DNA of 64,000 nucleotides from Paraburkholderia dinghuensis (GCF_003837865.1 NZ_RQIS01000005.1:62001-126000); one strand, 5' to 3'; counted from the first letter of the stretch, positions 18,137 to 28,590 are shown. A program made the numbers and translations. Notes: generated by a model not told the origin, from the sequence alone.

Positions 18137-20116
18137 TCAGGATTCGTGACGCCTTGCCGCGCGGGCGGCATTCGTCCGCTCGATCAGCCGTTCGAGCTGA
18201 TCGAAATTGACCGGCTTCGTGAGGTGCGCCGTGAAACCCGCATCGAGGCAGCGTCGCACATCGTCGTCGGTGCCGAAGCCGGTGAGCGCGATAGCGGGGG
18301 CGTCCGAGTCCTTGCGGAAGGCGTGGATGAAGTCGACGCCGGTGCCGTCCGGCAAGCCCACGTCGCTCAGCACGAGATCGAAACGCGTACGCCCCGTATA
18401 CGCGAGTGCGTCGGCCACGCTGCCCGCCACGGCCACCTCGTGCCCCAGTCCACGGATCAGTTGCGACATCACCTCGGCCGTATCCTCATGATCTTCGATC
18501 AAGAGGACGTTGAGCACGCCCGCCTGTTGCGGCCCTGCCTGTAGCTCCGGGGCCGCCGCTTCCGGTTTCGGCATCGCGGTTGGCAGCACGATCGTGAACG
18601 TCGCGCCGCAATGCGCGCCGGGACTCTTCGCAACCACGGTGCCGCCATGCGCCTCCGTGAGCGCTTTCGTTACCGCGAGCCCAAGGCCGAGGCCGCCGAA
18701 CTGCCGCGTCATGTTGTGGCTGCCCTGCTCGAACGCGTTGAAGAGCTTGCCGATCTGCTCCGGTGCGATGCCGATCCCCGTATCCTCGACTTCGATCTGG
18801 ACATGCATGCGCTCATCGCGCGTGCGCACGTAGATGTGACCGCCGTCCGGTGTGAACTTCGCCGCATTGCGCACGAGATTCCAGAACATCTGCTGCAGCC
18901 TCGCCCGGTCGCCGCGCACGTAATGATGCTGCGCGCGCCGATCGACATGAACGTCCTGCTGTTTCACCTGGATCTCGCTGTGGAAAAGCTCCAGCACGGC
19001 ATCGATCACTTCGTGCACGTTGACGGTTTCGAGCGCGAGGCTCAGCTTGCCGTTCGCCACACGCGTGAGGTCGAGCAGATCGTCGATCAGGCGCGCTTCG
19101 AGTTCAATGTTGCGACGAATCATCAGCACCCCCGCGCGCGCGGCCTCCGGCAGATCGGGAAGCTGCTCGAGGAGCCGCGTGCCGGCAAGCACCGGCGTGA
19201 GCGGCGTGCGCAGCTCGTGCGAGAGCATCGCGAGGAAGCGGTCCTTTGCGCGGTTTGCGTCTTCCGCGATCTGGCGGGCCGCCTGTTCGGATGAGAGCAA
19301 ACGCTCGCGCTCCTCTGCAGACTCGCGCTGCGCATGGACATCGGTGCAACTGCCGAACCATTTGTTCACACCGCCGCGCGGATTGCGCATCGCGACGATA
19401 CGCATGTCGAACCATCGGTACGCACCATCGTGGCGGCGAATGCGCAGTTCGTGACGGTAATCCGTCGCGCCGCTGCTAACATCCTTGAGCCAGGTTGCGC
19501 GGATCTCCTCGCGATCGTCGGGATGCACGGCATCGAGCCAGGCGAGGCCGTGCGAATGACGCGCATCGAACCCGGTGTAATCGAGCCATTGCTTCGAGAG
19601 AAAATCGCAGTTGCCGTCGGCGCGGCAGGTGAGCACGAGGTGAGGCAACGCCTCGGAGAGCGTCCGGTAGTGTTCCTCACGATCGCGCAACAACAACGAT
19701 TCGTCCGAAGCGCGCTGCAGCAACACCTGCGCGAGCACGCGGGCGACCGCCTCCGGCAGATAGTCGAGATAGTCGCCGGATTTCGGCACGACGTCCGAGA
19801 CGCCCGCGCGCAGCGCCGCGATGACGCGCGATTCGTCGGTGAAGCCGGTCACGAGAATCGCCGGCACACGCACATCCTCGTTACGCAGGCGGTGGAAGAA
19901 ATCGAGGCCGGTCTCGGCGCCGTCGAGCTGATAGTCGAGCACGAGCACATCGGGCGTATGCAAGGTAAGCAGCGCGCGCGCTTGCCCAACGCTCGTGCAG
20001 GTGTCCACGCGCGCGCCGCCACGTGAGAGCGATTTGCGTGCGAGCCGCAGGATGCCCTCGTCGTCGTCGACGACAAGGACATGCGCACCCGCCAACAGGT
20101 TTCGTTCGTCGTTCAT
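18137..20116 (-). CDS. hybrid histidine kinase (REC-PAS-HisKA-HATPase-REC)
   Basis: A 659-residue soluble hybrid kinase. An N-terminal receiver has phosphoacceptor Asp61 (VLVLDYQLDG). A PAS/PAC segment (about 145-265) includes WLDYTGFDARHSHGLAWLDA. HisKA has His300 in MLSHELRTPLTP. The HATPase shows MFWNLVRNAAKFTP, DTGIGIA and GGLGLGLAVTKAL. A C-terminal receiver has Asp near 585 in DLVLSDVGLPDG. No membrane segment is visible, so signals probably arrive by phosphotransfer or the PAS domain. It is the last gene of a three-gene run (kinase, receiver, hybrid kinase), 66 bases after the receiver gene. Confidence 0.9.
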   Translation of the reverse strand: MNDERNLLAGAHVLVVDDDEGILRLARKSLSRGGARVDTCTSVGQARALLTLHTPDVLVLDYQLDGAETGLDFFHRLRNEDVRVPAILVTGFTDESRVIAALRAGVSDVVPKSGDYLDYLPEAVARVLAQVLLQRASDESLLLRDREEHYRTLSEALPHLVLTCRADGNCDFLSKQWLDYTGFDARHSHGLAWLDAVHPDDREEIRATWLKDVSSGATDYRHELRIRRHDGAYRWFDMRIVAMRNPRGGVNKWFGSCTDVHAQRESAEERERLLSSEQAARQIAEDANRAKDRFLAMLSHELRTPLTPVLAGTRLLEQLPDLPEAARAGVLMIRRNIELEARLIDDLLDLTRVANGKLSLALETVNVHEVIDAVLELFHSEIQVKQQDVHVDRRAQHHYVRGDRARLQQMFWNLVRNAAKFTPDGGHIYVRTRDERMHVQIEVEDTGIGIAPEQIGKLFNAFEQGSHNMTRQFGGLGLGLAVTKALTEAHGGTVVAKSPGAHCGATFTIVLPTAMPKPEAAAPELQAGPQQAGVLNVLLIEDHEDTAEVMSQLIRGLGHEVAVAGSVADALAYTGRTRFDLVLSDVGLPDGTGVDFIHAFRKDSDAPAIALTGFGTDDDVRRCLDAGFTAHLTKPVNFDQLERLIERTNAARAARRHES

Positions 20117-20182
20117 GCGCGTGACATGCCTCCAGGCTCGAGTGTGCGCAATGGGATCATCGGCGCGTGGGCGACGCTGGCG

Positions 20183-20665
20183 TCACGGACGAGCCAGACG
20201 ATGCCCCGGCGGCAGTTTGACGACCTGCAGGAAAAAACCGAGCCGCCGCACGGCTTCGATGAAAGCGCCATATTCGACAGGCTTCGTGATGTACACATTG
20301 CAGCCGAGTTCGTAACAGCGTTCGATTTCGCGCGGATCGTCGGTCGTCGTCAGCACGATGACGGGCACCGCCGCGGTGACCGGATCGGCCTTCAGGCGGC
20401 GCAGCACTTCGAAGCCGTCGACGCGCGGCATGCGCAGGTCCAGCAGGACGACGAAGTTCGCGAGGTCTTCGCGCGATGGGACGTCGGGCGCAACGCTCGA
20501 ATCGGCACCGGGCGATCCGAAGAAGTAATCGAGCGCCTGCTGCCCGTCCGAAAATCGCACGAAGCCGTTGGAAATGCCCGAGCGCCGCAGGTTGCGCTGC
20601 ACCAGCGTCGCGTGACCGTCATCGTCTTCGATCAGCACGATGCTGACCCGTTCCCCGTCTGTCAT
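20183..20665 (-). CDS. single-domain response regulator (Rcp1-like)
   Basis: A 160-residue stand-alone receiver. Acidic pocket residues are in VLIEDDDGHATLV, phosphoacceptor Asp76 in VVLLDLRMPRVDG, Thr in VLTTTDD, and Lys in YITKPVEYGAF. No output domain is present. The long insert between alpha2 and beta3 and the FxxR...FF pattern resemble Rcp-type receivers that pair with phytochrome kinases. The ATG at 20665 has GGAG ten bases upstream. It lies between two kinases and probably shuttles phosphate from one to the other. Confidence 0.9.
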   Translation of the reverse strand: MTDGERVSIVLIEDDDGHATLVQRNLRRSGISNGFVRFSDGQQALDYFFGSPGADSSVAPDVPSREDLANFVVLLDLRMPRVDGFEVLRRLKADPVTAAVPVIVLTTTDDPREIERCYELGCNVYITKPVEYGAFIEAVRRLGFFLQVVKLPPGHRLARP

Positions 20666-20729
20666 GCCTGCTCTCCAAGGGACAACAGCCTTCGATGGCA
20701 CACGCGGCCTGAACGCCGTTTCCGTGCGT

Positions 20730-22343
20730 TCATGCGGTACGTAAGGGCTGATTGGGCAACTCGACGAAAAACGTCGAACCCACACCCTCCTCCGATTCGA
20801 CCCACATGCGACCGCCGTGCCGCTCGGCGATGCGGCGCGCCAGCGCGAGGCCAATGCCCTCCCCGCCCGAGTCACTGCCGTGCAGGCGCTGGAACGCGCG
20901 AAATAGCTTCGGCAGGTAGCTCGCCGGAATGCCGACTCCGTTGTCTCGAACATAGTAGGTCCGCGTGCTCGCGTCCATACCCGGCACAACGCTTGCATCC
21001 GTCCCGTCGGCAATGTCGAGCGCGCCGATCGCGATGCGCCCCGGCCGCGCCGGGTCGAGATGGCGCACCGCGTTGTCGATCAGGTTGTCGAAAATCTGTT
21101 CGAGCGCGGCCGGGTCGCCCCACGCGGGCGGCAGTTCCCCCACGTCGATACGTGCGGCATCCGGCAGTGTGCGAGCGGCTGCGAGTGCGCGCTCGACAAT
21201 CCGTCCCATGTTCACGCGCTGCCAGCGATAGTCGAGCCGGCCCGCGCGCGAAATGCGCAACAGCGCGTCGATGATCGCTGCGGCGCGCGCCACGGCCTGG
21301 CGCAGGAATTGCAGCGACTCTTTCACGTCGCTGTCGAGCAGTTCGGCCATCCCGCGATGCTCTTCTGCCGGCAGTTCGGCCGAGTCGATCTGCGAACGCA
21401 CGTCGTCACACGAGATCTGCAGCTCCTTCGAAAACCCTTGCAGATTGACGAGCGGCGAGCGCAAATCGTGCGACACGCTGTAGACGAACATTTCGGTGTC
21501 CTGGGTCTCCTGACGCAGATGTTCGTTGGCACCCGCGAGGTCGGCCGCACGCGCCTCGAGCTGCAGCTTCAACGCCGTTTGCTCGCGATCGGCCCGGCGC
21601 AACCGCGTGCTCGTCTGATGCAGCACGGCGTCGAGCGCCGCGATTTCGTCACCGCCCGAGAGCGCCGGCGCGAGCTTCACACCGTCGGCGAGGCGCTGGG
21701 CATTGTCACGAAGCGCACCGAGCCGCACACCGACGTTGCGTGCGAACAAGACGGCAGTCACGCCCCATATCAGCATCGAACCCACCACAGCGACGATCAA
21801 CGCGTACTGCTGACGCGCGCGCGTCATGCTCGACGACGCGCTGCGCATCTCGTCGAGCCGGGTTTCTTCGTCGATGAATTCGGCAAGCTCGCTGCGCACG
21901 GTCTCGATCTCGGGCGGCAACGCGACGCCCGCCTGACGCGCCCACGCGATGCTTCGGCCCGCGCGCAGCGCATCGGCGACGTCACCCGCCTGTGCGCGCC
22001 ACGCATACGCAGCCGCGCGCATGTGATCGACGCGTTTGAGTTGCGCCGGATTGTCGGCGACCATGCTGGAGAGCAGCGCGATGCGGTCGGCAAACTCGGT
22101 CCAGACCGCGTGCCGGTCGATGAAAGTGGGATCCTCGAGCACGATGCCCGTTCGCACGCGGGCCGCTTCGCGCAAGAGCGGATCGACGAGACTCGACGCC
22201 TGCCAGAGGGTCTGTTTGCTGTTTTGTGCGCTGCGTGCAGCGCCTGCCGCCGCCGCTTGCGTATCGAACACGACCCCGAGCAGCGCCAGTTCGATGGCGC
22301 CTGGAATCGCAATCAGCAACAGCCCCTTGGCGAACAGTTTCAT
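20730..22343 (-). CDS. membrane sensor histidine kinase with CHASE3-like periplasmic domain
   Basis: A 537-residue sensor kinase, first gene of the three-gene cluster. TM1 covers about 7-27 and TM2 about 182-202. The periplasmic stretch between them is helical and looks like CHASE3. HAMP is followed by a coiled coil (about 245-280). HisKA has His292 in VYSVSHDLRSPLVNLQGF. The HATPase shows IFDNLIDNAVRH, DNGVGIP and GEGIGLALARRIAERHGG. The HisKA/HATPase type matches phytochrome-like kinases that work with Rcp receivers, but no chromophore domain exists here. The ligand is unknown. Confidence 0.9.
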   Translation of the reverse strand: MKLFAKGLLLIAIPGAIELALLGVVFDTQAAAAGAARSAQNSKQTLWQASSLVDPLLREAARVRTGIVLEDPTFIDRHAVWTEFADRIALLSSMVADNPAQLKRVDHMRAAAYAWRAQAGDVADALRAGRSIAWARQAGVALPPEIETVRSELAEFIDEETRLDEMRSASSSMTRARQQYALIVAVVGSMLIWGVTAVLFARNVGVRLGALRDNAQRLADGVKLAPALSGGDEIAALDAVLHQTSTRLRRADREQTALKLQLEARAADLAGANEHLRQETQDTEMFVYSVSHDLRSPLVNLQGFSKELQISCDDVRSQIDSAELPAEEHRGMAELLDSDVKESLQFLRQAVARAAAIIDALLRISRAGRLDYRWQRVNMGRIVERALAAARTLPDAARIDVGELPPAWGDPAALEQIFDNLIDNAVRHLDPARPGRIAIGALDIADGTDASVVPGMDASTRTYYVRDNGVGIPASYLPKLFRAFQRLHGSDSGGEGIGLALARRIAERHGGRMWVESEEGVGSTFFVELPNQPLRTA

Positions 22344-22746
22344 GGCGTTTTTGGCGCGTTTCAGACTGACGGGCGGTCTGTGCAGCGCAGCGCGCGCTGC
22401 CTGCCACGCGGTGCTGAACAGGCGCGGGCACTAGAACCGGATCATTATCATCGCGAAATAATTGGATGGCAACGGATGGGGCGAGTGTCTGGCCGCGATG
22501 AGAAAAGCCCGCTTTTTTACGCCCGTTCCGCCCACTGCTCGCGCGTGCAGGTCTATTATTGAGACGCGGAGACAGTAAAGACAGCGGAAAAGAGCGCCGG
22601 GATACCTACATGAGCGCGGCGTGCGGTCCGGCATGGCGATTGCGGGACGCAATGAGGGTTTGTGTGGCGTCTGAATCCTCGTGAATCCTGCAGAACCCTA
22701 TGCTATAAAGGATCGACGTGCGGCGCGCAAAACCGGGAGTGGTCGC
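22344..22746. other. intergenic region between divergent genes
   Basis: About 400 bases between the kinase start (minus) and an unknown gene (plus). It is relatively AT-rich in places (for example 22440-22470). No RNA gene or clear promoter pair is recognised. Confidence 0.4.
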
Positions 22747-23244
22747 ATGGGACAGCTGCGTTATTTGCAATCCTTTTTCAGGCGAATTTTTATGTCCTTC
22801 CCGAAAAAGCGTAAACGCATCAAGGCGGACGGCGACGAGTCCTTTCTCACCGTGCTCAGCCACTTCAAACCCTTCAGTCAACTCGACACCAAGATTGCGC
22901 GCGCCCGCGCGCAAGACGAGCCGGTCCTTTACGCGCATGTCCTGCCGGGACTCGATGTCCTGCTTTGCAGCGTACGCGGCGCACAACCGCCCTATCCCTG
23001 CACGACTGAACTGCGGCGGCGCTGCATCGAGTCCATCGCACATGCGCTCGAACAGCCTATCGAGGGGCTGGAGAATGGCGGCTACTGGTATGAAGCGGAC
23101 GGTTTCGGATTCCTTGTGTTCGCGAGCCGGGCGCGTGGCCGGATCCTTCCCGAGTTCGGTGCATCGCGACCCACAGTGAGTTCGCGGCGCATCACGCGCC
23201 GCCAGGATGCGGCCGGCGACACCGCTCCGCGATCGCTGCGCTAA
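22747..23244 (+). CDS. hypothetical protein
   Basis: A 165-residue basic protein I do not recognise. I start at ATG 22747, which has GGGAG eight bases upstream. The next in-frame ATG (22792, MSFPKKRKRIK) is the alternative and would remove a short amphipathic N-terminus. The first 60 residues are Lys/Arg-rich. The middle (DEPVLYAHVLPGLDVLLCSVRG) looks like folded beta sequence, and the tail is Arg-rich and disordered. No signal peptide or membrane segment is visible. Confidence 0.55.
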   Translation: MGQLRYLQSFFRRIFMSFPKKRKRIKADGDESFLTVLSHFKPFSQLDTKIARARAQDEPVLYAHVLPGLDVLLCSVRGAQPPYPCTTELRRRCIESIAHALEQPIEGLENGGYWYEADGFGFLVFASRARGRILPEFGASRPTVSSRRITRRQDAAGDTAPRSLR

Positions 23245-23268
23245 GCACGCTGACGCGCCGCAGGCGCG

Positions 23269-23529
23269 TCAGCGTTCCTTGTAGAGATTCAACGACAGTG
23301 CCTGTGGAGCGGCGAACTTGCCGGTGTCGCTGCCTGGCGGCAATCGCGTCTGTGGGACCAGCCGACGATTGCGTGTCGCTCTCACGTCTGCACATTCAAA
23401 TCGCCCTCGGTCGGGAATGCCCCCCGATGGCTCGCGGCCCCGCTTGTTCACCCACTGCCCCGCACTGTTCCAGTCGTAGTTGGCGCCGATAGCTGCAAAC
23501 TTCATATCCGCGACGACGACAATCCGCAC
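23269..23529 (-). CDS. doubtful small ORF, possibly a gene remnant
   Basis: An 86-codon frame (GTG at 23529, internal ATG at 23505) ending QALSLNLYKER. Composition is less shadow-like than surrounding frames (FAAIGANYDWNSAGQWVNKRG). There is no good ribosome site, and upstream sequence in a neighbouring frame also looks protein-like, which suggests a decayed gene. I cannot assign a family. Confidence 0.25.
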   Translation of the reverse strand: MRIVVVADMKFAAIGANYDWNSAGQWVNKRGREPSGGIPDRGRFECADVRATRNRRLVPQTRLPPGSDTGKFAAPQALSLNLYKER

Positions 23530-23719
23530 AAGCCATGCGAAGATCCGGGCACGTACGCGGCCGATGCCTCAAACCGCGAGTTGCCGTGCCTTGACGGCCA
23601 CGCGGTGACTTTCGCGTGTTCTTTTCGCCCATTCTGAAAGTGGCCGGCCCGCCTTCGTGTGCCTACGTTAGCCATCACACTGAATCACGGGACGACGCGA
23701 TTTTGTCTGAATTCATTCG

Positions 23720-24492
<773 letters not shown>

Positions 24493-24496
<4 letters not shown>

Positions 24497-25317
24497 ATCC
24501 CGTCCTCCAGAACCTCGGCCTCGGCGATGTCGCTATCGCGGCGTTGCTTGTGTTCGTCAACGGCGCAGTTTCGGTACTGCTCAAGCTCGATCTCGAACGC
24601 AAGCTCGCCTGGGCGGCCACGCGCACGGTCGTCCAGTTGCTCGCGATTGGCTACGTGCTGGGCTGGGTCTTTGCGTATAACCGCTGGTACGTCGTGCTGC
24701 CGCTCATGGTGCTCATGACCCTGATCGCAGGCATCGCCGGTTCGCAGCGCGGCGCGCACGTGTACGCGGGCCAACGCGCCGATAGCATCCTGTCGATCTG
24801 GGTCAGCGCGTGGCTCGTTGCCGCGGTGGGCCTGTTCGTCGTGATCCGCATCCGGCCGTGGTACCAGCCGCAGTATGCGATCCCGATCCTCGGCATGATT
24901 CTCGGCAACACCTTGACGGGCGTGTCGCTCGGCGTGGAGCGCATGACTCAGGAACTGACCGCGCGGCGCGACCGCGTGGACAGTGCTCTCGCCCTCGGCG
25001 CGACGCGCTGGGAGGCCGCCCAGGCGCCCGCGCGCGACGCGGTTCGCGCCGGCATGATCCCGACGCTCAACCAGATGGCCGTCGTTGGCGTGGTGAGTCT
25101 GCCCGGCATGATGACGGGCCAGGTGCTCGCGGGGGAGTCGCCGCTGCAAGCGGTGCGCTATCAGATCGTGATCATGTTCCTGATCGCGGCGTCGTCAGCA
25201 CTGGGGACGGTCGGTGCGGTGCTGCTCGCCTACCGGCGCGTCTTTTCGGCCGAGCATCGCTTTCTTGCGTCGCGGCTCGTCGAACGCCCGGCGTCCGCGA
25301 AGAAACGCATCGCGTAG
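24493..25317 (+). CDS. fetB: FetB-type ABC transporter permease (iron export)
   Basis: A 274-residue membrane protein (UPF0014/FetB family) with about six or seven hydrophobic helices. Family blocks are TVVQLLAIGYVLGW, GMILGNTLTGVSLG, LALGATRWEAAQ (the cytoplasmic coupling helix with an EAA-like pattern) and GVVSLPGMMTGQVLAGESP. Start ATG 24493 overlaps the fetA stop. It is the membrane partner of FetA. Confidence 0.9.
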
Positions 25318-25340
25318 CACCGGCGCGGGCGCCAGCGTTA

Positions 25341-25901
25341 TCAGCGTTGCGCGGAGATCGTGAGCTGGGTGCCGTCGCTTAGCGTGATCATCTTTGGCGT
25401 GCCGTTGGTCGGCATCGAGAAGTGAACGATCTGGCTATACGACTTGACGTCGGGACACGTGAGCGTCTTCCCGCTGCTCGTCACACTGCGCGTTCCGTGC
25501 GGCGTCTGTGCCCGGAAGTTCAACTGGACGTTCGCGGTGCCGTGCTCGTCGACAACTGGCGTGAGGCGCACTTGTGTCTGACGAACCATTGCACCGTTGG
25601 CGTCAAGTGGAAGCGTGGCGAGGTCCGGGCAGCCTTCGGGCGCGGGCACGGCGCCACCGGGCGGCGTAGTGCGCCAGGTGAAGTCGTCGGTATCGCCCGA
25701 GCGCAGCGTGCGCGTCTCCGACGCGTTGCCGAACTGCTTCGACGTAACCTTCACCGTGTAGTGGATCGGCCCGTCGGTAGCGGCTTTGGATGTGACCTTG
25801 ATCGGCGTGGCCGCGAGCGCCGGCAGCGCAATCGCGCACGATGCGGCGAGGGCAACACGGACGAACGCCGCGCGAGCGCGGCGGGAGCGGCGGCAATGCA
25901 T
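25341..25901 (-). CDS. secreted protein of unknown function
   Basis: A 186-residue protein with an Arg-rich n-region and hydrophobic core (AAFVRVALAASCAIALPALAA, cleavage near residue 30). The mature part is beta-rich, with a repeated TVKVTSK motif and two cysteines (CPDLATL, TCPDVKSY) that could form a disulphide. The ATG at 25901 sits behind a near-perfect Shine-Dalgarno, AGGAGG, so expression is likely. It converges with fetB, 23 bases away. No family is recognised with confidence. Confidence 0.75.
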   Translation of the reverse strand: MHCRRSRRARAAFVRVALAASCAIALPALAATPIKVTSKAATDGPIHYTVKVTSKQFGNASETRTLRSGDTDDFTWRTTPPGGAVPAPEGCPDLATLPLDANGAMVRQTQVRLTPVVDEHGTANVQLNFRAQTPHGTRSVTSSGKTLTCPDVKSYSQIVHFSMPTNGTPKMITLSDGTQLTISAQR

Positions 25902-26220
25902 GCGTCACCTCCTGAGGGGCGCTGCCGCGCGTCGCCATTCGGGGCGACGCGTGCAGTACGACGCGGATCGTGGCGGATGATCCGTTCCTGAAGTCTAGCG
26001 CGCCGCGGGAAGCCGTGCGCCGAGCGTATGCAACTCACGGACCAGGTTTTATCCCGCTTGCCACGCCCCGAATTCTGATGGCGACGATCCGGCGAGCCCC
26101 GCCTGACGCGCAGAACCTCAGTCCACGCTCGGTGCAAACCTGCCGATCGCGCAATTGGGACGTCCGGCCTCGTCGATACCTCAACGCACTTGCGAACGCA
26201 CCGCCCGCCGCGGCCCCACG
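25902..26220. other. intergenic region
   Basis: About 320 bases between the LigD-polymerase stop (minus) and the secreted-protein start (minus). No convincing gene, hairpin or repeat was found. Confidence 0.4.
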
Positions 26221-27273
26221 CTACCTGTCACGCTCTTCGAGCCCGATCGTCAGTTCCGCCGTCACCTTCTGCTTCACGCGTCCATACCCAGCCCACGGAT
26301 CGGCCTCCTCAGCCGCCGCAAGGCGTTCGTCGATATTGTGCAGCGTCCACTGTGCACCGCCGGTCGTATTCGCCAGTTCGTCCCAGCTAATCGGCACCGA
26401 CACGCCCATTCCGGGCCGCGCCCGCACCCCGTATGCCACGACGGTGCTCGCACCACGCGCGTTGCGCAGGTAATCGACGTAAATTTTCTTCTTGCGATGC
26501 TCAGGGCCCATCGTCGCAGTGATCCATGTCGGCGAATCCCAGGCGAGACGCTGCGCGATCGCGCGCGCGAACGCCTTCACGTCTTCCCAGCCGGCCTCCG
26601 GTGTGAGCGGTGCGACGACATGCAGCCCCTTGCCGCCGCTCGTCTTGCAGAACGCCTCCAGGCCCAGTTCGCGCAGTAGTGCACGCGTCAAGGTGGCAGC
26701 CTCGATCATGCAATCCCAGCCGAGCGCCGGATCAGGGTCGAGGTCGAATACCACGCGGTCGGGCCGCTCGATTTCGGCGACGCAAGCGTTCCACGTATGC
26801 AGTTCGATGGTGTCCATCTGGGCAGCACCGACGAGCGCCGCCTCCGAGTCGATCGTGAGCAGCGGCGGATGGCCGGGATCGAGTCCTTCGTATTGCGTGA
26901 GCCCTGGGATCGGCGCACGCGCAGCATGACGCTGGAAAAACATCTCGCCTGCAAGGCCGCGCGGCGCACGCACGAGCGACACGGGCCGGTCACGCAAATA
27001 CGGCAGCAGCCAGCGCGATGCACGCTCGTAATAACGGACGAGGTCGATCTTGCGGATACCGCTAGCCGCATCGATGACGCGTCTCGCGCTAGTGATCTGA
27101 ATACCCGCAACGTCGGCGTCGGCCGGGGCATCGGGGAGATGGCGACCGGCGCGCGTGGTGCGCTGCACGAACACGGCCTGCGTTGCCGGGGTGACCGCGT
27201 CCGGAGCCTGCTCACGCGCGCTGCGCGGCGTTCGGACTCGTGTCGTCGGTTGGGATCTGCGAGCGTCCTGCAT
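26221..27273 (-). CDS. stand-alone LigD-type polymerase/primase domain protein
   Basis: A 350-residue protein that corresponds only to the polymerase (POL) module of the bacterial end-joining ligase LigD. After a basic linker (about residues 1-70) come KIDLVRYYERASRWLLPYL, DRPVSLVRAPRG, MFFQRHA, the catalytic acidic motif RVVFDLDPDP, CKTSGGKGLHVVAPL, and IYVDYLRNARGASTVVAYGVRARPG in two pieces. It ends DPWAGYG as LigD POL domains do. Neither the ligase (KxDG) nor the phosphoesterase module is present, and no Ku gene lies in the window. The ATG at 27273 has AAGGGGA upstream. Expected activity is primase-like or gap-filling, NTP-preferring synthesis in double-strand-break repair. Confidence 0.88.
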   Translation of the reverse strand: MQDARRSQPTTRVRTPRSAREQAPDAVTPATQAVFVQRTTRAGRHLPDAPADADVAGIQITSARRVIDAASGIRKIDLVRYYERASRWLLPYLRDRPVSLVRAPRGLAGEMFFQRHAARAPIPGLTQYEGLDPGHPPLLTIDSEAALVGAAQMDTIELHTWNACVAEIERPDRVVFDLDPDPALGWDCMIEAATLTRALLRELGLEAFCKTSGGKGLHVVAPLTPEAGWEDVKAFARAIAQRLAWDSPTWITATMGPEHRKKKIYVDYLRNARGASTVVAYGVRARPGMGVSVPISWDELANTTGGAQWTLHNIDERLAAAEEADPWAGYGRVKQKVTAELTIGLEERDR

Positions 27274-27581
27274 ACCGGTTCCCCTTGCGTGCATCGGGGC
27301 ACGCGACGCGTCGCACGACGCGAACGGTTGACGGCACGCGACGGCCGTCCTCGTCGGACCGCCGCGCAAGCTTTCATTGTGCAACGAATGAGCGCGCAAG
27401 TCAGTGCAAGGTGCGCGAAGGGTCAGATCGGCCGGCTGGTCATTGCAGATCGCGTTCCGCGGCCAGACCTGAAGCACCCTGCGTCGATGAACCGCCCGCG
27501 GTCCGGACGGGATCGGCGAACAGTTACAATGTCACGATTTGCCGCGCCCTCGTCCGTTTTCGCCCGCTTTTCGTCCACGTC

Positions 27582-28421
27582 ATGAATCTCGTCATACAGA
27601 GTCCTGCCCCGCTGCCCGCCGCCCACCACAAGCCGCTTCTCGCGCTCGCGCGCGGCAGCCGCCTCACGCCGATTGACGATTGCGCGATCCGTATCGAGAA
27701 CGCTGTTCCTGCACAACGCCCGGATCTCGACGTCTATTGCGGCACGCACCAGCTCGATTACGCATTTATCGAAGCAGGTAGCGCACTCGCGGACTTCGGC
27801 CTCGTCGCGATGGACATGGACTCCACACTCATCACGATCGAGTGCATCGACGAGATCGCCGACTTCTGCGGACTGAAGGCCGAAGTCGCGGCGATCACGG
27901 AAGCGTCGATGCGCGGCGAGATCAAGGACTTCAACGAGAGCCTGACGCGCCGCGTGGCGCTGCTCAAGGGACTCGACGCGAGCGCGCTGGAACGCGTCTA
28001 TGACGAGCGGCTGCAACTGTCGCCGGGTGCGACGCAGATGCTCGCCGGTGCGAAGGCCGCGGGCCTGAAGACGCTGCTCGTCTCGGGCGGCTTCACGTTT
28101 TTCACGGAGCGCCTCAAGGCGCGGCTAGGCCTCGACTACACGCGAGCGAACACGCTCGAGATCGTCGACGGGAAGCTGACGGGACGCGTGTTGGGCGAGA
28201 TCGTTAACGCCGACGTAAAAGCGCGCACGCTCGTCGAAACCTGCGCGGAACTCGGCATTGAGCCGCGCCGTGCAATCGCGATGGGCGACGGTTCGAACGA
28301 TCTGAAGATGATGGCCGAAGCGGGTCTGTCGGTGGCTTTCCGTGCGAAACCCGTGGTGCGCGAAGCAGCAAGCGTGGCGTTCAACTTCGTGGGGCTCGAC
28401 GGATTGTTGCGACTGTTCTGA
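27582..28421 (+). CDS. serB: phosphoserine phosphatase
   Basis: A 279-residue HAD-superfamily phosphatase performing the last step of serine synthesis. Nucleophile Asp78 lies in AMDMDSTLITIECIDEIAD, the Ser motif in LLVSGGFTFFTERL, and motif III/IV in AMGDGSNDLKMMAEAGLSVAF. MRGEIKDFNESLTRRVALLKG is the substrate cap. The N-terminal part is short compared with proteins carrying a complete ACT domain. ATG at 27582. About 308 bases separate it from the divergent LigD-polymerase gene and should hold both promoters. Confidence 0.96.
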   Translation: MNLVIQSPAPLPAAHHKPLLALARGSRLTPIDDCAIRIENAVPAQRPDLDVYCGTHQLDYAFIEAGSALADFGLVAMDMDSTLITIECIDEIADFCGLKAEVAAITEASMRGEIKDFNESLTRRVALLKGLDASALERVYDERLQLSPGATQMLAGAKAAGLKTLLVSGGFTFFTERLKARLGLDYTRANTLEIVDGKLTGRVLGEIVNADVKARTLVETCAELGIEPRRAIAMGDGSNDLKMMAEAGLSVAFRAKPVVREAASVAFNFVGLDGLLRLF

Positions 28422-28590
28422 TCGCCGCTATCCCCCCGCCTCGTTCACACGGCCGTTGCGTATGTAGGGCGCATCGGTTGTGCTGCAACAAAATATTGTG
28501 ATTGCTCGCCCGATCTGATTGATAGCGCCGGGTATATCCAGCAGGTCCGCCACGCACCGGAGCCGTTGGTTGCGCGGCTCGCCCCTCAGC

